Assembly (NCBI GenBank): GCA_051418055.1
Contig: JBPRGH010000120.1
Span: 150,162-214,161, forward strand
DNA: 64,000 bases
Direction of reading: 5' to 3'
Origin: JBPRGH01 sp051418055
Lineage (GTDB): Bacteria > Bacteroidota > Bacteroidia > Cytophagales > Cyclobacteriaceae
Shown here: positions 41,799 to 50,565 of the stretch, piece after piece
How positions within the stretch are numbered: position 1 is the stretch's first letter
Layout: every line of letters starts with the position of its first letter
Made by a program: the position numbers and the translations under genes
The notes under the pieces: model-generated
Told to the model about the DNA's origin: nothing
Database searches by the model: none
What the model saw: the letters and a program-made list of their open reading frames with translations, nothing else

Positions 41799-44700
41799 AT
41801 GATGAAGATATTAAAGAAGTTTCTTACTCTTACTGTTTTACTACTTTTTTGCTTTCAAACTGTTGATGCTCAATATTTTGGGCGAAATAAACCTAAGTAT
41901 AAGCGTATAGACTTTGATGTTTTTCAAACCCAGCATTTTGAAATTTATCATTATCTTCAAAATGAATCTTTCACAGAACATTTGGCAGAAAGCTCCGAAG
42001 CCTGGTACTATATGCACCAGCGTGTATTGAAAGATACAATCCGCACACTTAATCCTATGATTTTTTATAATAATCATGCTGATTTCCAGCAAACAAATGC
42101 CATTCAATCTACTGTTTCTGTAGGAGTCGGCGGGGTAACAGAAGCATTAAAAAACCGGGTTATAATGCCTGTGACGGAATCCAATTATCAGACAGATCAT
42201 GTATTAGGGCATGAGTTAGTACATGCTTTTCAATATAATATGATCATAAAAAGTCGCGATTCCAGCCTTACATTAAATAATATAAGGAATATCCCTCTCT
42301 GGATGGTGGAGGGCCTTGCTGAATATATGTCTATTGGAAGTGTAGATGCCCATACTGCTATGTGGATGCGAAATGCACTTGAAAATAATGATCTGCCAAC
42401 TATAAAAGAGCTAACGACGACAAATAAATATTTTCCATATCGTTATGGACAGGCATTCTGGAGTTTTGTAACAGGAGTATGGGGTGATACCATTGTACGC
42501 CCAATGTATCTTAATGTAGCAAAATTTGGTTATGAACGTGGAATAGAATTAACAACAGGTCTTACACCAGCAGCATTATCTGAAAGATGGCAAGCTTCAA
42601 TTACGGCATATTATGGGCAATTTCGTCAAAGACATTCAGGACCGATGATCGGACGAAAGATGATATCCGAAGAGAATTCCGGACGAATGAATATCTCTCC
42701 TGCTATAAGCCCAAATGGTCAGTACATCATGTTCCTTTCAGAAAAGGACATATTTACAATAGATCTATTTTTGGCCGATGCCCAGACAGGGGAAATTATC
42801 CGAAAGGTCAGCAGCTCAAATGCCAATGCACATATAGATGCTTTTGCATTTCTGGAATCCGCAGGAGCGTGGTCACCAGATAGCCGAAGATTTGCCTATG
42901 TTGTTTTTAGTGGAGGGAAAAATAAAATAACCATTAGCAATGTAGCCGAAGGAAAAATAGAAGAAAATATAGGTGTCCCTGGGGTCGAAGCTTTAAACAA
43001 CCTTACCTGGTCACCAGACGGGCAAACTTTAGCTTTTACAGGTTTAGTGCAGGGACAAAGTGATATTTATACTTATAATCTGAAAACCAAAAAGGTACAG
43101 CAGCTTACAGATGATCATTATTCTGATTTACAACCAAAATATCTCCCTGATAACAGAACTATAGTATTTTCATCAGATAGGTTTGCCGATGGTGAAAATC
43201 ATGGAAAGTATGATTATGGAAATTACCGGGTATCATTTGTTGATACCGAAACAAGAGAAATAACAGTTTTGGATGTTTTTCCCGGAGCAGATAATTTAAA
43301 TCCTGTTGTAAGCCCCGATTTGTCATCCGTAATTTTTCTTTCCAACCGGGATGGTTTTAGAAACATGTACCGTTATAATTTAGATGACGGCCGGGTTTAT
43401 CAAATGACTAATTATTTTTCAGGTATTAGCGGTATTACAATGTTTGCCCCGGCGGTAAGTATCGCCAGAGAAAGAGACTTAATTACCTACGTATATTTTG
43501 ATAATAATAAATACACCATATACTCTGCTCCTATTGAAAACTTTCTGTCACGGCAAGTGGATCCTGGTGAAGTAGATCTTAATGCAGCATTATTACCACC
43601 TTATAATCCTGCTAAACTATCCATTGTAGAAAGAAATCTGGCAAACAGGCCATTTATCCGCGACACATTAAAACCAAAAATAGAAGATAAAGAATACCGT
43701 CCGAAGTTCAAGCTTGATTATATCGGCAGTACGGGTGTAGGTGTTACCACAAATCGTTTTGCTACAGGTATGGCCGGAGGTGTAAACGCTATATTCAGTG
43801 ATATTTTGGGTGATAATCAGCTGTACCTTAGCGCTTCCGTAAACGGAGAGATCTATGATTTTGGTGGACAGCTGGCATACCTAAACCGTAAAAGCCGTGT
43901 GCAATGGGGTGCAGCCATTAGCCATGTCCCTTTCAGGTTTGGGTTTTATTCTTTTGAGGATGATGCATTAGTAGTTCCTGATGAACTTGAAATTGATCCG
44001 GCCCAGGATTCTCTAACCCTGGATCGGTTGTCTATAAATATCCAGAGGATCTTTCAGGATCAGGTTACCGGATTTTTATTTCTTCCACTTTCATCAACCC
44101 GTAGATTTGAATTTGAGGGTAGTGTAGCCTGGTTTAGTAATCGACTTGATAGGATAAATAATTATTATTTTGAAGGAATACGATATCCGATAAATGAACG
44201 CGAAAATAATCTTCCTACTCCATCAGGATATCATCTGGAAAGGGTAATGCTTGCTTACGTGGGTGACAACTCTTATTTTGGAACAACAGCACCATTGACT
44301 GGAGGAAGATTTAGAATCGAAGCAGAACAAATGTTTGGAAGGTTAAATCTATTTTCCGGTTTGGTTGATTATAGAAAATATATATTTATGAAACCCGTCA
44401 GCCTGGCGTTCCGTGGCTTTTTCTATGGAAGGTTTAAAGATGATGTGGAAAATTCTTTGCTACCTCCAATATTCCTTGGCGCTCCCGGACTGATAAGAGG
44501 TTATCCTACAGATCAGTTTTTCTTTGGTGCACCGGATGATTTAAGCATCAATAATCTTGTTGGAAATAAGATAGCAATAGGAAGTGCTGAATTACGTATA
44601 CCATTCACAGGTCCCCGTCAACTCGCTTTTATTCGCTCAGGAATTATATTTAGTGATATTAATCTGTTTTTTGATACAGGTTATGCCTGGGAAGATATTG

Positions 44701-44888
44701 AATTTACCAATAGTGAAATTAACGGTAATATTTCTAATGATTTTGAGCGGGAGATTATCTACAGTACCGGTATTTCAGTTAGGGTAAATCTTTTTGGAGC
44801 CTTAATTGTAGAACCTTATTATGCGGTGCCTCTAAGCCGTGAAGATAAAACTCCTGTATTTGGTTTGCAGTTTCTGCCTGGCTGGTAG
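41799..44888 (+). CDS. Gluzincin-like protease domain - TolB-like propeller - outer-membrane barrel protein
   Basis: A 1029-residue exported protein (signal peptide MMKILKKFLTLTVLLLFCFQ, DAQ site). Residues about 30-260 resemble a peptidase MA/gluzincin domain, with LGHELVHAFQ (HExxH near 142) and WMVEGLAEYM (third zinc-ligand Glu) 30-odd residues later. Residues about 290-600 hold PD40/TolB-type propeller motifs (AWSPDSRRFAY, TWSPDGQTLAF, FLSNRDGFRNMY). Residues about 640-1029 look like a surface-antigen or Omp85-type barrel: many aromatic beta strands and a final strand ending FGLQFLPGW. It would sit in the outer membrane with the protease outside or in the periplasm. Substrate unknown. Confidence 0.75.
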   Translation: MMKILKKFLTLTVLLLFCFQTVDAQYFGRNKPKYKRIDFDVFQTQHFEIYHYLQNESFTEHLAESSEAWYYMHQRVLKDTIRTLNPMIFYNNHADFQQTNAIQSTVSVGVGGVTEALKNRVIMPVTESNYQTDHVLGHELVHAFQYNMIIKSRDSSLTLNNIRNIPLWMVEGLAEYMSIGSVDAHTAMWMRNALENNDLPTIKELTTTNKYFPYRYGQAFWSFVTGVWGDTIVRPMYLNVAKFGYERGIELTTGLTPAALSERWQASITAYYGQFRQRHSGPMIGRKMISEENSGRMNISPAISPNGQYIMFLSEKDIFTIDLFLADAQTGEIIRKVSSSNANAHIDAFAFLESAGAWSPDSRRFAYVVFSGGKNKITISNVAEGKIEENIGVPGVEALNNLTWSPDGQTLAFTGLVQGQSDIYTYNLKTKKVQQLTDDHYSDLQPKYLPDNRTIVFSSDRFADGENHGKYDYGNYRVSFVDTETREITVLDVFPGADNLNPVVSPDLSSVIFLSNRDGFRNMYRYNLDDGRVYQMTNYFSGISGITMFAPAVSIARERDLITYVYFDNNKYTIYSAPIENFLSRQVDPGEVDLNAALLPPYNPAKLSIVERNLANRPFIRDTLKPKIEDKEYRPKFKLDYIGSTGVGVTTNRFATGMAGGVNAIFSDILGDNQLYLSASVNGEIYDFGGQLAYLNRKSRVQWGAAISHVPFRFGFYSFEDDALVVPDELEIDPAQDSLTLDRLSINIQRIFQDQVTGFLFLPLSSTRRFEFEGSVAWFSNRLDRINNYYFEGIRYPINERENNLPTPSGYHLERVMLAYVGDNSYFGTTAPLTGGRFRIEAEQMFGRLNLFSGLVDYRKYIFMKPVSLAFRGFFYGRFKDDVENSLLPPIFLGAPGLIRGYPTDQFFFGAPDDLSINNLVGNKIAIGSAELRIPFTGPRQLAFIRSGIIFSDINLFFDTGYAWEDIEFTNSEINGNISNDFEREIIYSTGISVRVNLFGALIVEPYYAVPLSREDKTPVFGLQFLPGW

Positions 44889-44889
44889 A

Positions 44890-45375
44890 CTAAGAAGGCT
44901 TTTTATTAAGCACAATATCTCGTTCTTCACCACGAAGATGCAGGTCCCTGATATATTTTCGTGGCGTAGGACGGTTTAATGACATCAGAAATAGTATAAA
45001 CACATAAACAGCCGTAAACAAATGGTCGTGTGTAAGAAAAAAAGCTAATGCAGCAATAATGGAGGCAAGTTCTAATAAAGCATAATGTATAATAGATGCA
45101 GAAAACAGCTTTTTGAATTTTTCTTCAAGGGTTTCAAAACCACGGGCCACTCGTAATTCTTTTCTATAGAAATAGAAAGCCAGATAAACCAATATACCTG
45201 AGGAAATACTAACAAAAAGCTTTAAAGTAGTTGAAGGTTCTCCATACACTGCTATAGTATCTCCTCCCAAAGTTTCAAGATAAGTAAAGCAATAAAGAAT
45301 GAGGGGCCCTGCAATAACAGCATGGAAGATCAGGCTTATTTTTTGATCAAATTTTTTGACATCATCTATATGCAT
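44890..45375 (-). CDS. Hypothetical four-helix membrane protein
   Basis: A 161-residue protein with about four membrane helices (residues roughly 14-36, 48-68, 90-113 and 118-135) and a basic C-terminal tail. No family is recognised. I start at the ATG; a TTG 6 bases earlier is inside a good -7 element, TAGTTTTG (45386-45379), which would place transcription start on or just before this ATG, so the message may have no leader. It is convergent with the protease-propeller-barrel gene, from which it is separated by one base. Confidence 0.6.
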   Translation of the reverse strand: MHIDDVKKFDQKISLIFHAVIAGPLILYCFTYLETLGGDTIAVYGEPSTTLKLFVSISSGILVYLAFYFYRKELRVARGFETLEEKFKKLFSASIIHYALLELASIIAALAFFLTHDHLFTAVYVFILFLMSLNRPTPRKYIRDLHLRGEERDIVLNKKPS

Positions 45376-45417
45376 TCTCAAAACTATGAAATAACTTCAA
45401 TGTGTCGCAAATAATTT

Positions 45418-45425
45418 TATTTTTG
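45418..45425 (+). promoter_or_regulatory. Predicted -7 promoter element of the paa regulator
   Basis: TATTTTTG, an exact match to TAnnTTTG. Transcription would start near 45430, which is the ATG itself, so the regulator may be translated from a leaderless message. No good -33 element is seen. Confidence 0.4.
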
Positions 45426-45429
45426 CATT

Positions 45430-46011
45430 ATGGGTATCATTGAAAATGTATCGAGGAAAGAACAGGTGATAAGAACAGCTGCCGAACTTTTTAAAGTTAA
45501 AGGGTATGCTGCTACCTCTATGCGTGATTTGGCCCAGGCTATGGGAATAGAAGCTGCCAGCCTTTACTCTCATATAAAATCAAAGGAAGAGATCCTCCGA
45601 ACATTATGTTTTGATATGGCGAAAGAGTTTATCAGGTCCCTGGATGAAGTTGAGAGTAAAAGTATTTCCAACACTGAAAAATTACGTGCTGGTATTATTG
45701 CACATGTAAATGTAATGTCACAGGATCTAACTGCATCAGCGGTTTTTATGAACGAGCACCGGCACCTTAGCCAACCATATCTAAAGGAATTTTTATTTAA
45801 GCGGATCAATTACATCAACCGCTTTAAAAAAATAATAGATAGCGGAATAAAAGTAGGAGAATTTAAACCCGTTGATACCAAGCTTGCTGTAATGACACTT
45901 TTCTCTTCTCTCAACTGGATGCCTAACTGGTATGATCCGGTAAAGACATTAAATCCTGAACAATTGGGTGAGCAACTGGCAGATATCCTTATCTTTGGAC
46001 TTAAGAAATAA
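45430..46011 (+). CDS. TetR family transcriptional regulator, probable paa repressor
   Basis: A 193-residue regulator. The N-terminal helix-turn-helix reads RTAAELFKVKGYAATSMRDLAQ and MGIEAASLYSHIKSKEEIL, close to the TetR/AcrR pattern; the rest is a helical ligand-binding domain. The gene lies 117 bases upstream of paaA on the same strand, a placement usual for PaaR-type regulators that sense phenylacetyl-CoA. A 7-bp perfect inverted repeat (46018-46040) between the two genes is a candidate operator. Function assigned from context. Confidence 0.8.
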   Translation: MGIIENVSRKEQVIRTAAELFKVKGYAATSMRDLAQAMGIEAASLYSHIKSKEEILRTLCFDMAKEFIRSLDEVESKSISNTEKLRAGIIAHVNVMSQDLTASAVFMNEHRHLSQPYLKEFLFKRINYINRFKKIIDSGIKVGEFKPVDTKLAVMTLFSSLNWMPNWYDPVKTLNPEQLGEQLADILIFGLKK

Positions 46012-46017
46012 GGAACC

Positions 46018-46040
46018 TTTAACCAATTAATAAGGTTAAA
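46018..46040. promoter_or_regulatory. Inverted repeat between TetR gene and paaA (candidate operator)
   Basis: TTTAACC-N9-GGTTAAA, a perfect 7-bp dyad with a 9-base A/T-rich centre, starting 7 bases after the regulator stop. No T run follows, so it is a poor terminator. Nearer paaA, TTCAA-TCGT-TTGAA (46096-46109) is a smaller dyad. TetR proteins bind such dyads. Confidence 0.35.
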
Positions 46041-46128
46041 TTAGCAGGATGTTTTATACGATTCGATGGATTTTCATTAAAATTGTGTAAACATCTTCAA
46101 TCGTTTGAAAACATTAAAATAAAGATAT

Positions 46129-47115
46129 ATGTACGGAGGTTCAAGTTCACTGGATTATTCTAAAATGGAAGGGCTGCAGGATGAAGATCCACAAAAGCTC
46201 GCGGAGTTTGAAGAACGTATTGCAAGAGGTGAAAAAATTGAGCCTACCGATTGGATGCCACAACTTTACCGCAAGCAGCTGATCCGAATGATTGAGCAGC
46301 ATGCTCATAGCGAGATTATAGGTGCACTTCCCGAAGGTACCTGGATCACCAGGGCACCGGGCTTTAAGCGTAAGCTTGCTTTGATGGCCAAGGTTCAGGA
46401 TGAAGTCGGTCATGCTCAGCTACTTTACAGTGCGGCAGAAACTTTAGGAAAAACACGAGAAGCCATGATCGACGATCTCATCAATGGCAAATCAAAATAT
46501 TCAAACATATTCAATTATCCTGCCTTTACTTGGGCTGACTCATGCTTTATCTCATGGCTTGTTGATGCCGGTGCCATTGTTAACCAGCTGGCAAATGCCA
46601 AAGGTAGTTATGCTCCCTATTGCCGGGCACTGGACCGTATCTGTGCCGAGGAATCTTTCCATCTGAAATATGGCCACCACTGCGTAATCCATATGGCGGC
46701 CGGGTCAGAAAAGCAAAGAGAGATGATGCAGGATGCATTTAATCGCTGGTGGGGACCTATGATGCACTTCTTCGGCCCTCCGGATAAGGCATCCGTCCAT
46801 TCTGAGATCCTTATGCGCTGGAAGGTGAAGATGGCCTCTAATGACGATATGCGTAATCAGTTCCTGGATATGTATGTACCAAAGATCTGGGAATTAGGCT
46901 TTACCCTTCCTGACCCTAACCTGAAAAAGGATCCGGAAACAGGAAAATGGCAATATACTGAACCTGACTGGGCAGAATTTAAGCGTGTTATCAATGGAGA
47001 CGGCCCTTGTAATAAGGAGAGATTAGCCGTAAGAAGAACCGCTGAAGAACGCGGCCGTTGGGTTCGTGAAGCTTTATTAAAACCTAAAACATCATATGTT
47101 GCTCCTCTTGCTTAA
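46129..47115 (+). CDS. paaA: 1,2-phenylacetyl-CoA epoxidase, catalytic subunit PaaA
   Basis: A 328-residue diiron oxygenase subunit that turns phenylacetyl-CoA into ring-1,2-epoxyphenylacetyl-CoA. The ligand helices are visible: IEQHAHSEIIGALPEG, QDEVGHAQLLYSAAE (ExxH), RICAEESFHLKYGHH (ExxxH) and a typical DRICAEE stretch near 170-190. C-terminal LPDPNLKKDPETG and WAEFKRVINGDGPCNKERL are standard. Length equals the family norm. First gene of the paaABCD set; paaE, the reductase, is not in the window. Confidence 0.95.
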   Translation: MYGGSSSLDYSKMEGLQDEDPQKLAEFEERIARGEKIEPTDWMPQLYRKQLIRMIEQHAHSEIIGALPEGTWITRAPGFKRKLALMAKVQDEVGHAQLLYSAAETLGKTREAMIDDLINGKSKYSNIFNYPAFTWADSCFISWLVDAGAIVNQLANAKGSYAPYCRALDRICAEESFHLKYGHHCVIHMAAGSEKQREMMQDAFNRWWGPMMHFFGPPDKASVHSEILMRWKVKMASNDDMRNQFLDMYVPKIWELGFTLPDPNLKKDPETGKWQYTEPDWAEFKRVINGDGPCNKERLAVRRTAEERGRWVREALLKPKTSYVAPLA

Positions 47116-47136
47116 GAGAGGCTTTAAAAACTGAAA

Positions 47137-47742
47137 ATGAAATCATTAGATCCAAGACTTAACCGCATCGGACTGGATGAAGACCAGTCTGAAGTGAAGA
47201 AAAAGGAACTAGACCAATTCGAAACTTACGAAGTTTTTACTCAGCTTAAAGAAAAGCAGCCATTGAACCATGCAGGTATAGTTCATTCACCTGATCTGGA
47301 GATGGCTTTTATTTTGGCTAAAGAGCAGTATAGCCGAAGGCTTATGTGTGCCGGCCTGGCAGTTGTAAGAACAGATCATGTTCATGTTTCAGCATACACG
47401 GATGGCGACAAAAATGCATACGACACTATAATTCCGGTAGCTTCAAAAGAAGGAGAAGAGGATGCTTATCAGGTTTTTCATTTGAAAAAAAGAGGTAAAC
47501 AACATGTACATGCAGGGACAGTAATGGCGCATAATCCTGAAGAAGCTTTTGAAGAGGCCAAAAATTCTCTTGGTGACCAGCTGGTATATAATGTATGGGT
47601 TATTGCCACATCCGATTTTCGTTTTTCCGATGAAGAAGAAAAAGTCATTTGGAGCACCCTGAATGAAAAAAGTTTCCGGGATGCTATCGCTTATAAAGCA
47701 GCTGATAAGATCAAACAGTTTAAAGAAAGACAACAATCATGA
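47137..47742 (+). CDS. paaB: 1,2-phenylacetyl-CoA epoxidase subunit PaaB, two tandem PaaB domains
   Basis: A 201-residue protein, about twice the length of E. coli PaaB. The first domain (about 28-90) reads FETYEVFTQLKEKQPLNHAG through SRRLMCAGLAVVRTDHVHVS. The second (about 107-170) reads YQVFHLKKRGKQHVHAGTV through YNVWVIATSDFRFSD. Both have the same order: YxVF, K+G/Q H(V)HAG, P-E-AF-AK, and a closing strand. PaaB links PaaAC heterodimers in the epoxidase. The gene overlaps the paaC start by 4 bases. Confidence 0.9.
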   Translation: MKSLDPRLNRIGLDEDQSEVKKKELDQFETYEVFTQLKEKQPLNHAGIVHSPDLEMAFILAKEQYSRRLMCAGLAVVRTDHVHVSAYTDGDKNAYDTIIPVASKEGEEDAYQVFHLKKRGKQHVHAGTVMAHNPEEAFEEAKNSLGDQLVYNVWVIATSDFRFSDEEEKVIWSTLNEKSFRDAIAYKAADKIKQFKERQQS

Positions 47743-48494
47743 GAGAGCAGGCATTAAAAGACCTACTATATAAAATAGCCGACGATCAGTTAATATTAGG
47801 CCATCGTAATAGCGAATGGACAGGTCTTGGTCCGTTGCTGGAAGAGGATATTGCTTTCAGCTCGATGGCACAGGATAAGATCGGACAAAGCCTTGCTTTT
47901 TATACCATTCTTCATGAAATGGGTGAAAAAGATCCTGATACTGTAGCTTTTATGCGTAATGCTGAGCAGTTTCACAATTGTCAGTTAGTAGAGCTACCTA
48001 TAGGTGCTTATGATTTTAGCCTGATACGTCATTTTCTTTTTGATCATGCAGAAGCTATTCGTTTTGAGATGCTTTCCAGTTCATCAGTTGAAAGTATAGC
48101 TGAAATTTCAAGAAAAATAACGTCTGAGATCCGTTATCACACTATGCATGCCAATGTCTTTATCAAACGGCTTGGTTCAGCAACAGAAGATAGTGTGCAA
48201 AGGCTCCAAAAATCTCTTGATGAAGCTCTGCCTTATGCTTTAGGTATCTTTGAACCTTCTGAATATGAGCAGGTGCTGCAGGATGAGAAGATATTTGCCG
48301 GTGAAGCTGAACTTCAGAAAAAGTGGCAGGTAAAAATTGAGGAGGTGATTAGCCAGACTAGCCTTAATCTTCCTTCCTGGTCAGAAATAAAACCAGTTTA
48401 CGGAGGCAGAAAAGGACAACATACCGAACATCTTCAGCCTTTACTTGATGAAATGGCTGAAGTATTTAAAATTGACCCTACTGCCGAATGGTAA
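47739..48494 (+). CDS. paaC: 1,2-phenylacetyl-CoA epoxidase, structural subunit PaaC
   Basis: A 251-residue ferritin-like subunit that binds and supports PaaA. Typical phrases are LGHRNSEWTGLGPLLEEDIAF, SSMAQDKIGQSLAFYTILH, FLFDHAEAIRFEML, EIRYHTMHANVFIKRLGSAT and GGRKGQHTEHLQPLLDEM at the C-terminus. It lacks the full set of metal ligands of PaaA, as usual. Overlapping start with paaB indicates translational coupling. Confidence 0.94.
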   Translation: MREQALKDLLYKIADDQLILGHRNSEWTGLGPLLEEDIAFSSMAQDKIGQSLAFYTILHEMGEKDPDTVAFMRNAEQFHNCQLVELPIGAYDFSLIRHFLFDHAEAIRFEMLSSSSVESIAEISRKITSEIRYHTMHANVFIKRLGSATEDSVQRLQKSLDEALPYALGIFEPSEYEQVLQDEKIFAGEAELQKKWQVKIEEVISQTSLNLPSWSEIKPVYGGRKGQHTEHLQPLLDEMAEVFKIDPTAEW

Positions 48495-48530
48495 GGGAAC
48501 AATGGAAAGCAACTTCCTGTTTTATAAGTG

Positions 48531-49013
48531 ATGCTAACAAAAGAACAAATTCTGCTTTGGCTTGATGAGGTTAAAGACCCGGAGATCCCGGTGATCTCTC
48601 TAGTCGATCTTGGTGTAATAACTGAAATCGTTATACAGGATGAGGATTCTGTTCATGTTACCATGACCCCAACCTTTATAGGATGTCCTGCCCTTGATTA
48701 TATGAAAGCCGATATTAAGGAGGTCCTGGAAAATAAAGGGATTAAAAATGTTAACGTAAAAGTTTCACTAAAGGAGCCGTGGAATAGCAATAAAATAACT
48801 GAAAGGGGTAAAAAAGCACTTAAAGAATTCGGTCTTGCACCTCCTCCACCTCATGATCTTATCGTAGACCTTGATATTCTGGAGAATATAGAATGTCCAA
48901 ACTGCAGCAGTACAAATACCGATCTAAGATCACCTTTTGGTCCTACACTGTGCCGCTCGATACACCATTGCTATGACTGTCACGAAACATTCGAGCAGTT
49001 CAAACCCGTCTAA
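48531..49013 (+). CDS. paaD: Phenylacetate degradation protein PaaD (MIP18-like Fe-S assembly)
   Basis: A 160-residue protein with an N-terminal MIP18/DUF59 domain (VKDPEIPVISLVDLGVITEI, MTPTFIGCPALDYM) and a C-terminal Cys-rich end (ECPNCSSTNT, CRSIHHCYDCHETF) that resembles a zinc- or Fe-S-binding ribbon. It is needed for maturation of the epoxidase system, probably for the PaaE Fe-S cluster. A GTG codon directly precedes the chosen ATG and could also start translation. Last gene of the set; no downstream beta-oxidation genes of the paa pathway are nearby. Confidence 0.93.
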   Translation: MLTKEQILLWLDEVKDPEIPVISLVDLGVITEIVIQDEDSVHVTMTPTFIGCPALDYMKADIKEVLENKGIKNVNVKVSLKEPWNSNKITERGKKALKEFGLAPPPPHDLIVDLDILENIECPNCSSTNTDLRSPFGPTLCRSIHHCYDCHETFEQFKPV

Positions 49014-49082
49014 TTTTAATCATACACTAGTAACAGATCATTTAATTTCATACATTTATATTGGATTAATTACCAATAGATT

Positions 49083-49967
49083 ATGAGATTACGTCTGTTA
49101 TTTATTTTTATATTCACTCCGTTATTTTTCTTTCAGGCCCAGAGCCAGGAAGTTAATATGGAGCCTGTTAAGGTGAAAGATAATATCTACATGCTCAAAG
49201 GCCGGGGCGGCAACATTGGTGTTTCTTTTGGGAAAGATGGCGTTCTCGTTATTGATAATCAATTTGAAGATATGGTACCTCAGATAAAGGCTGCCATTAA
49301 AGGGATTACTGATAAAGAAATCCGGTTTGTTGTTAATACACATTATCATGGCGATCATACCGGGGGTAATAAAATTTTTGGGGAAGAAGGCAAAACAATC
49401 GTGGCTCATAAAAATGTCTTCAATCGCCTGAACACTGAGCAGTACAGCAAATTCAGGGACCGCACAACCCCTGCTGCACCCGAGGCTGCCAGACCAATTA
49501 TTACTTTTGATCATTATGTTACGTTTCATCTCAATGATGAAACCATACAGGTAATGCATTTTAATAAAGCTCATACAGATGGTGATGCTGTGGTATATTT
49601 TGAGGATGCCAATGTTATACATGCAGGTGATTTGTACGTGACTTATGGTTTCCCTTTTATTGATGCTGATTCCGGAGGTTCTTTAAATGGTTTTATTGAC
49701 ACTTTAGATAAAATACTATTATTGATCAATGATGAAACCGTAGTTATCCCCGGGCATGGAGAGCTTTCTTCAAAAAAGGATGTTGAGGTATTTAGAAATA
49801 AACTGGCGGATATAAGAGACCGGATACAAAAAGAAGTGGCAGCTGGTAAAGATCTAACTGCAGTAATAGCTGCTAACCCACTCGAACCTTATGAAGCTGA
49901 ATGGGGTAAAAGCTTTATTAAATCAAAAGATTTTATTACTTTGGTTTACCCGGAATTTAAGAAATAA
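49083..49967 (+). CDS. Exported metallo-beta-lactamase fold hydrolase
   Basis: A 294-residue protein with a signal peptide (LLFIFIFTPLFFFQAQSQ). The MBL zinc motif NTHYHGDHTGGNKIFG is present (HxHxDH), with further ligands in FNKAHTDGDAVVYF, ADLYVTYGFPF region (HAGDLYV) and VIPGHGELS. The fold and VVNTHYHGDH... pattern place it with the B3-like or SoxH/quinoprotein-relay-type exported hydrolases rather than true beta-lactamases, but activity on beta-lactams cannot be excluded. It is followed after 14 bases by a DUF1697 gene. Confidence 0.88.
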   Translation: MRLRLLFIFIFTPLFFFQAQSQEVNMEPVKVKDNIYMLKGRGGNIGVSFGKDGVLVIDNQFEDMVPQIKAAIKGITDKEIRFVVNTHYHGDHTGGNKIFGEEGKTIVAHKNVFNRLNTEQYSKFRDRTTPAAPEAARPIITFDHYVTFHLNDETIQVMHFNKAHTDGDAVVYFEDANVIHAGDLYVTYGFPFIDADSGGSLNGFIDTLDKILLLINDETVVIPGHGELSSKKDVEVFRNKLADIRDRIQKEVAAGKDLTAVIAANPLEPYEAEWGKSFIKSKDFITLVYPEFKK

Positions 49968-49981
49968 ACAATAGCATTTTT

Positions 49982-50518
49982 ATGTATTCCTGGATTCTAT
50001 TGCTCAGAGGAATTAACGTAGGTGGGAAAAATAAAATTAGAATGGTGGAGCTGATAGAAATCCTGCAATCATTTGGTTTTAATGAAATCAAATCCTATAA
50101 ACAGAGCGGTAATATTATTTTTAAATCAGAAACCATACCTTCAGGTTTTGAAGATGATATTGCGGATGCAATTAATGCTAAAAAAGGATTTCGACCAAAA
50201 GTATTGATTATTAGCAGTAAGAGTTTTTCATCTGCTATTAAAGCTAATCCTTTTGATAATGCTACTGCTGACCCTAAAAAATTGCATTTCTATTTTCTCG
50301 CAGAAAAACCACACACTCCGGATATTGAGGCCATCAACAAGTTGAAAAAGCCTTCGGAAAACTACTGGCTAACTGATCATGTTTTTTATTTACATACACC
50401 TGAAGGTTTTGGACGTTCTAAACTTGCTGCAAGTGTAGAAAAACATCTTGGTATACCTGTTACAGCACGAAACTGGCAGGCTATATTTAACCTGCAAGAA
50501 ATTTTAGCATCAGATTGA
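49982..50518 (+). CDS. DUF1697 family protein
   Basis: A 178-residue cytosolic protein. The start WILLLRGINVGGKNKIRM, followed by SYKQSGNIIFKSE and the later LHFYFLAEKP and GRSKLAASVEKHLGIPVTARNW, are the hallmarks of DUF1697. No biochemical function is established that I know of. Position after the hydrolase gene by 14 bases suggests co-transcription. Confidence 0.9.
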   Translation: MYSWILLLRGINVGGKNKIRMVELIEILQSFGFNEIKSYKQSGNIIFKSETIPSGFEDDIADAINAKKGFRPKVLIISSKSFSSAIKANPFDNATADPKKLHFYFLAEKPHTPDIEAINKLKKPSENYWLTDHVFYLHTPEGFGRSKLAASVEKHLGIPVTARNWQAIFNLQEILASD

Positions 50519-50565
50519 AATTTTGTAACTTACGTTAGAATAATAAACTCAATATATTCATCCCC

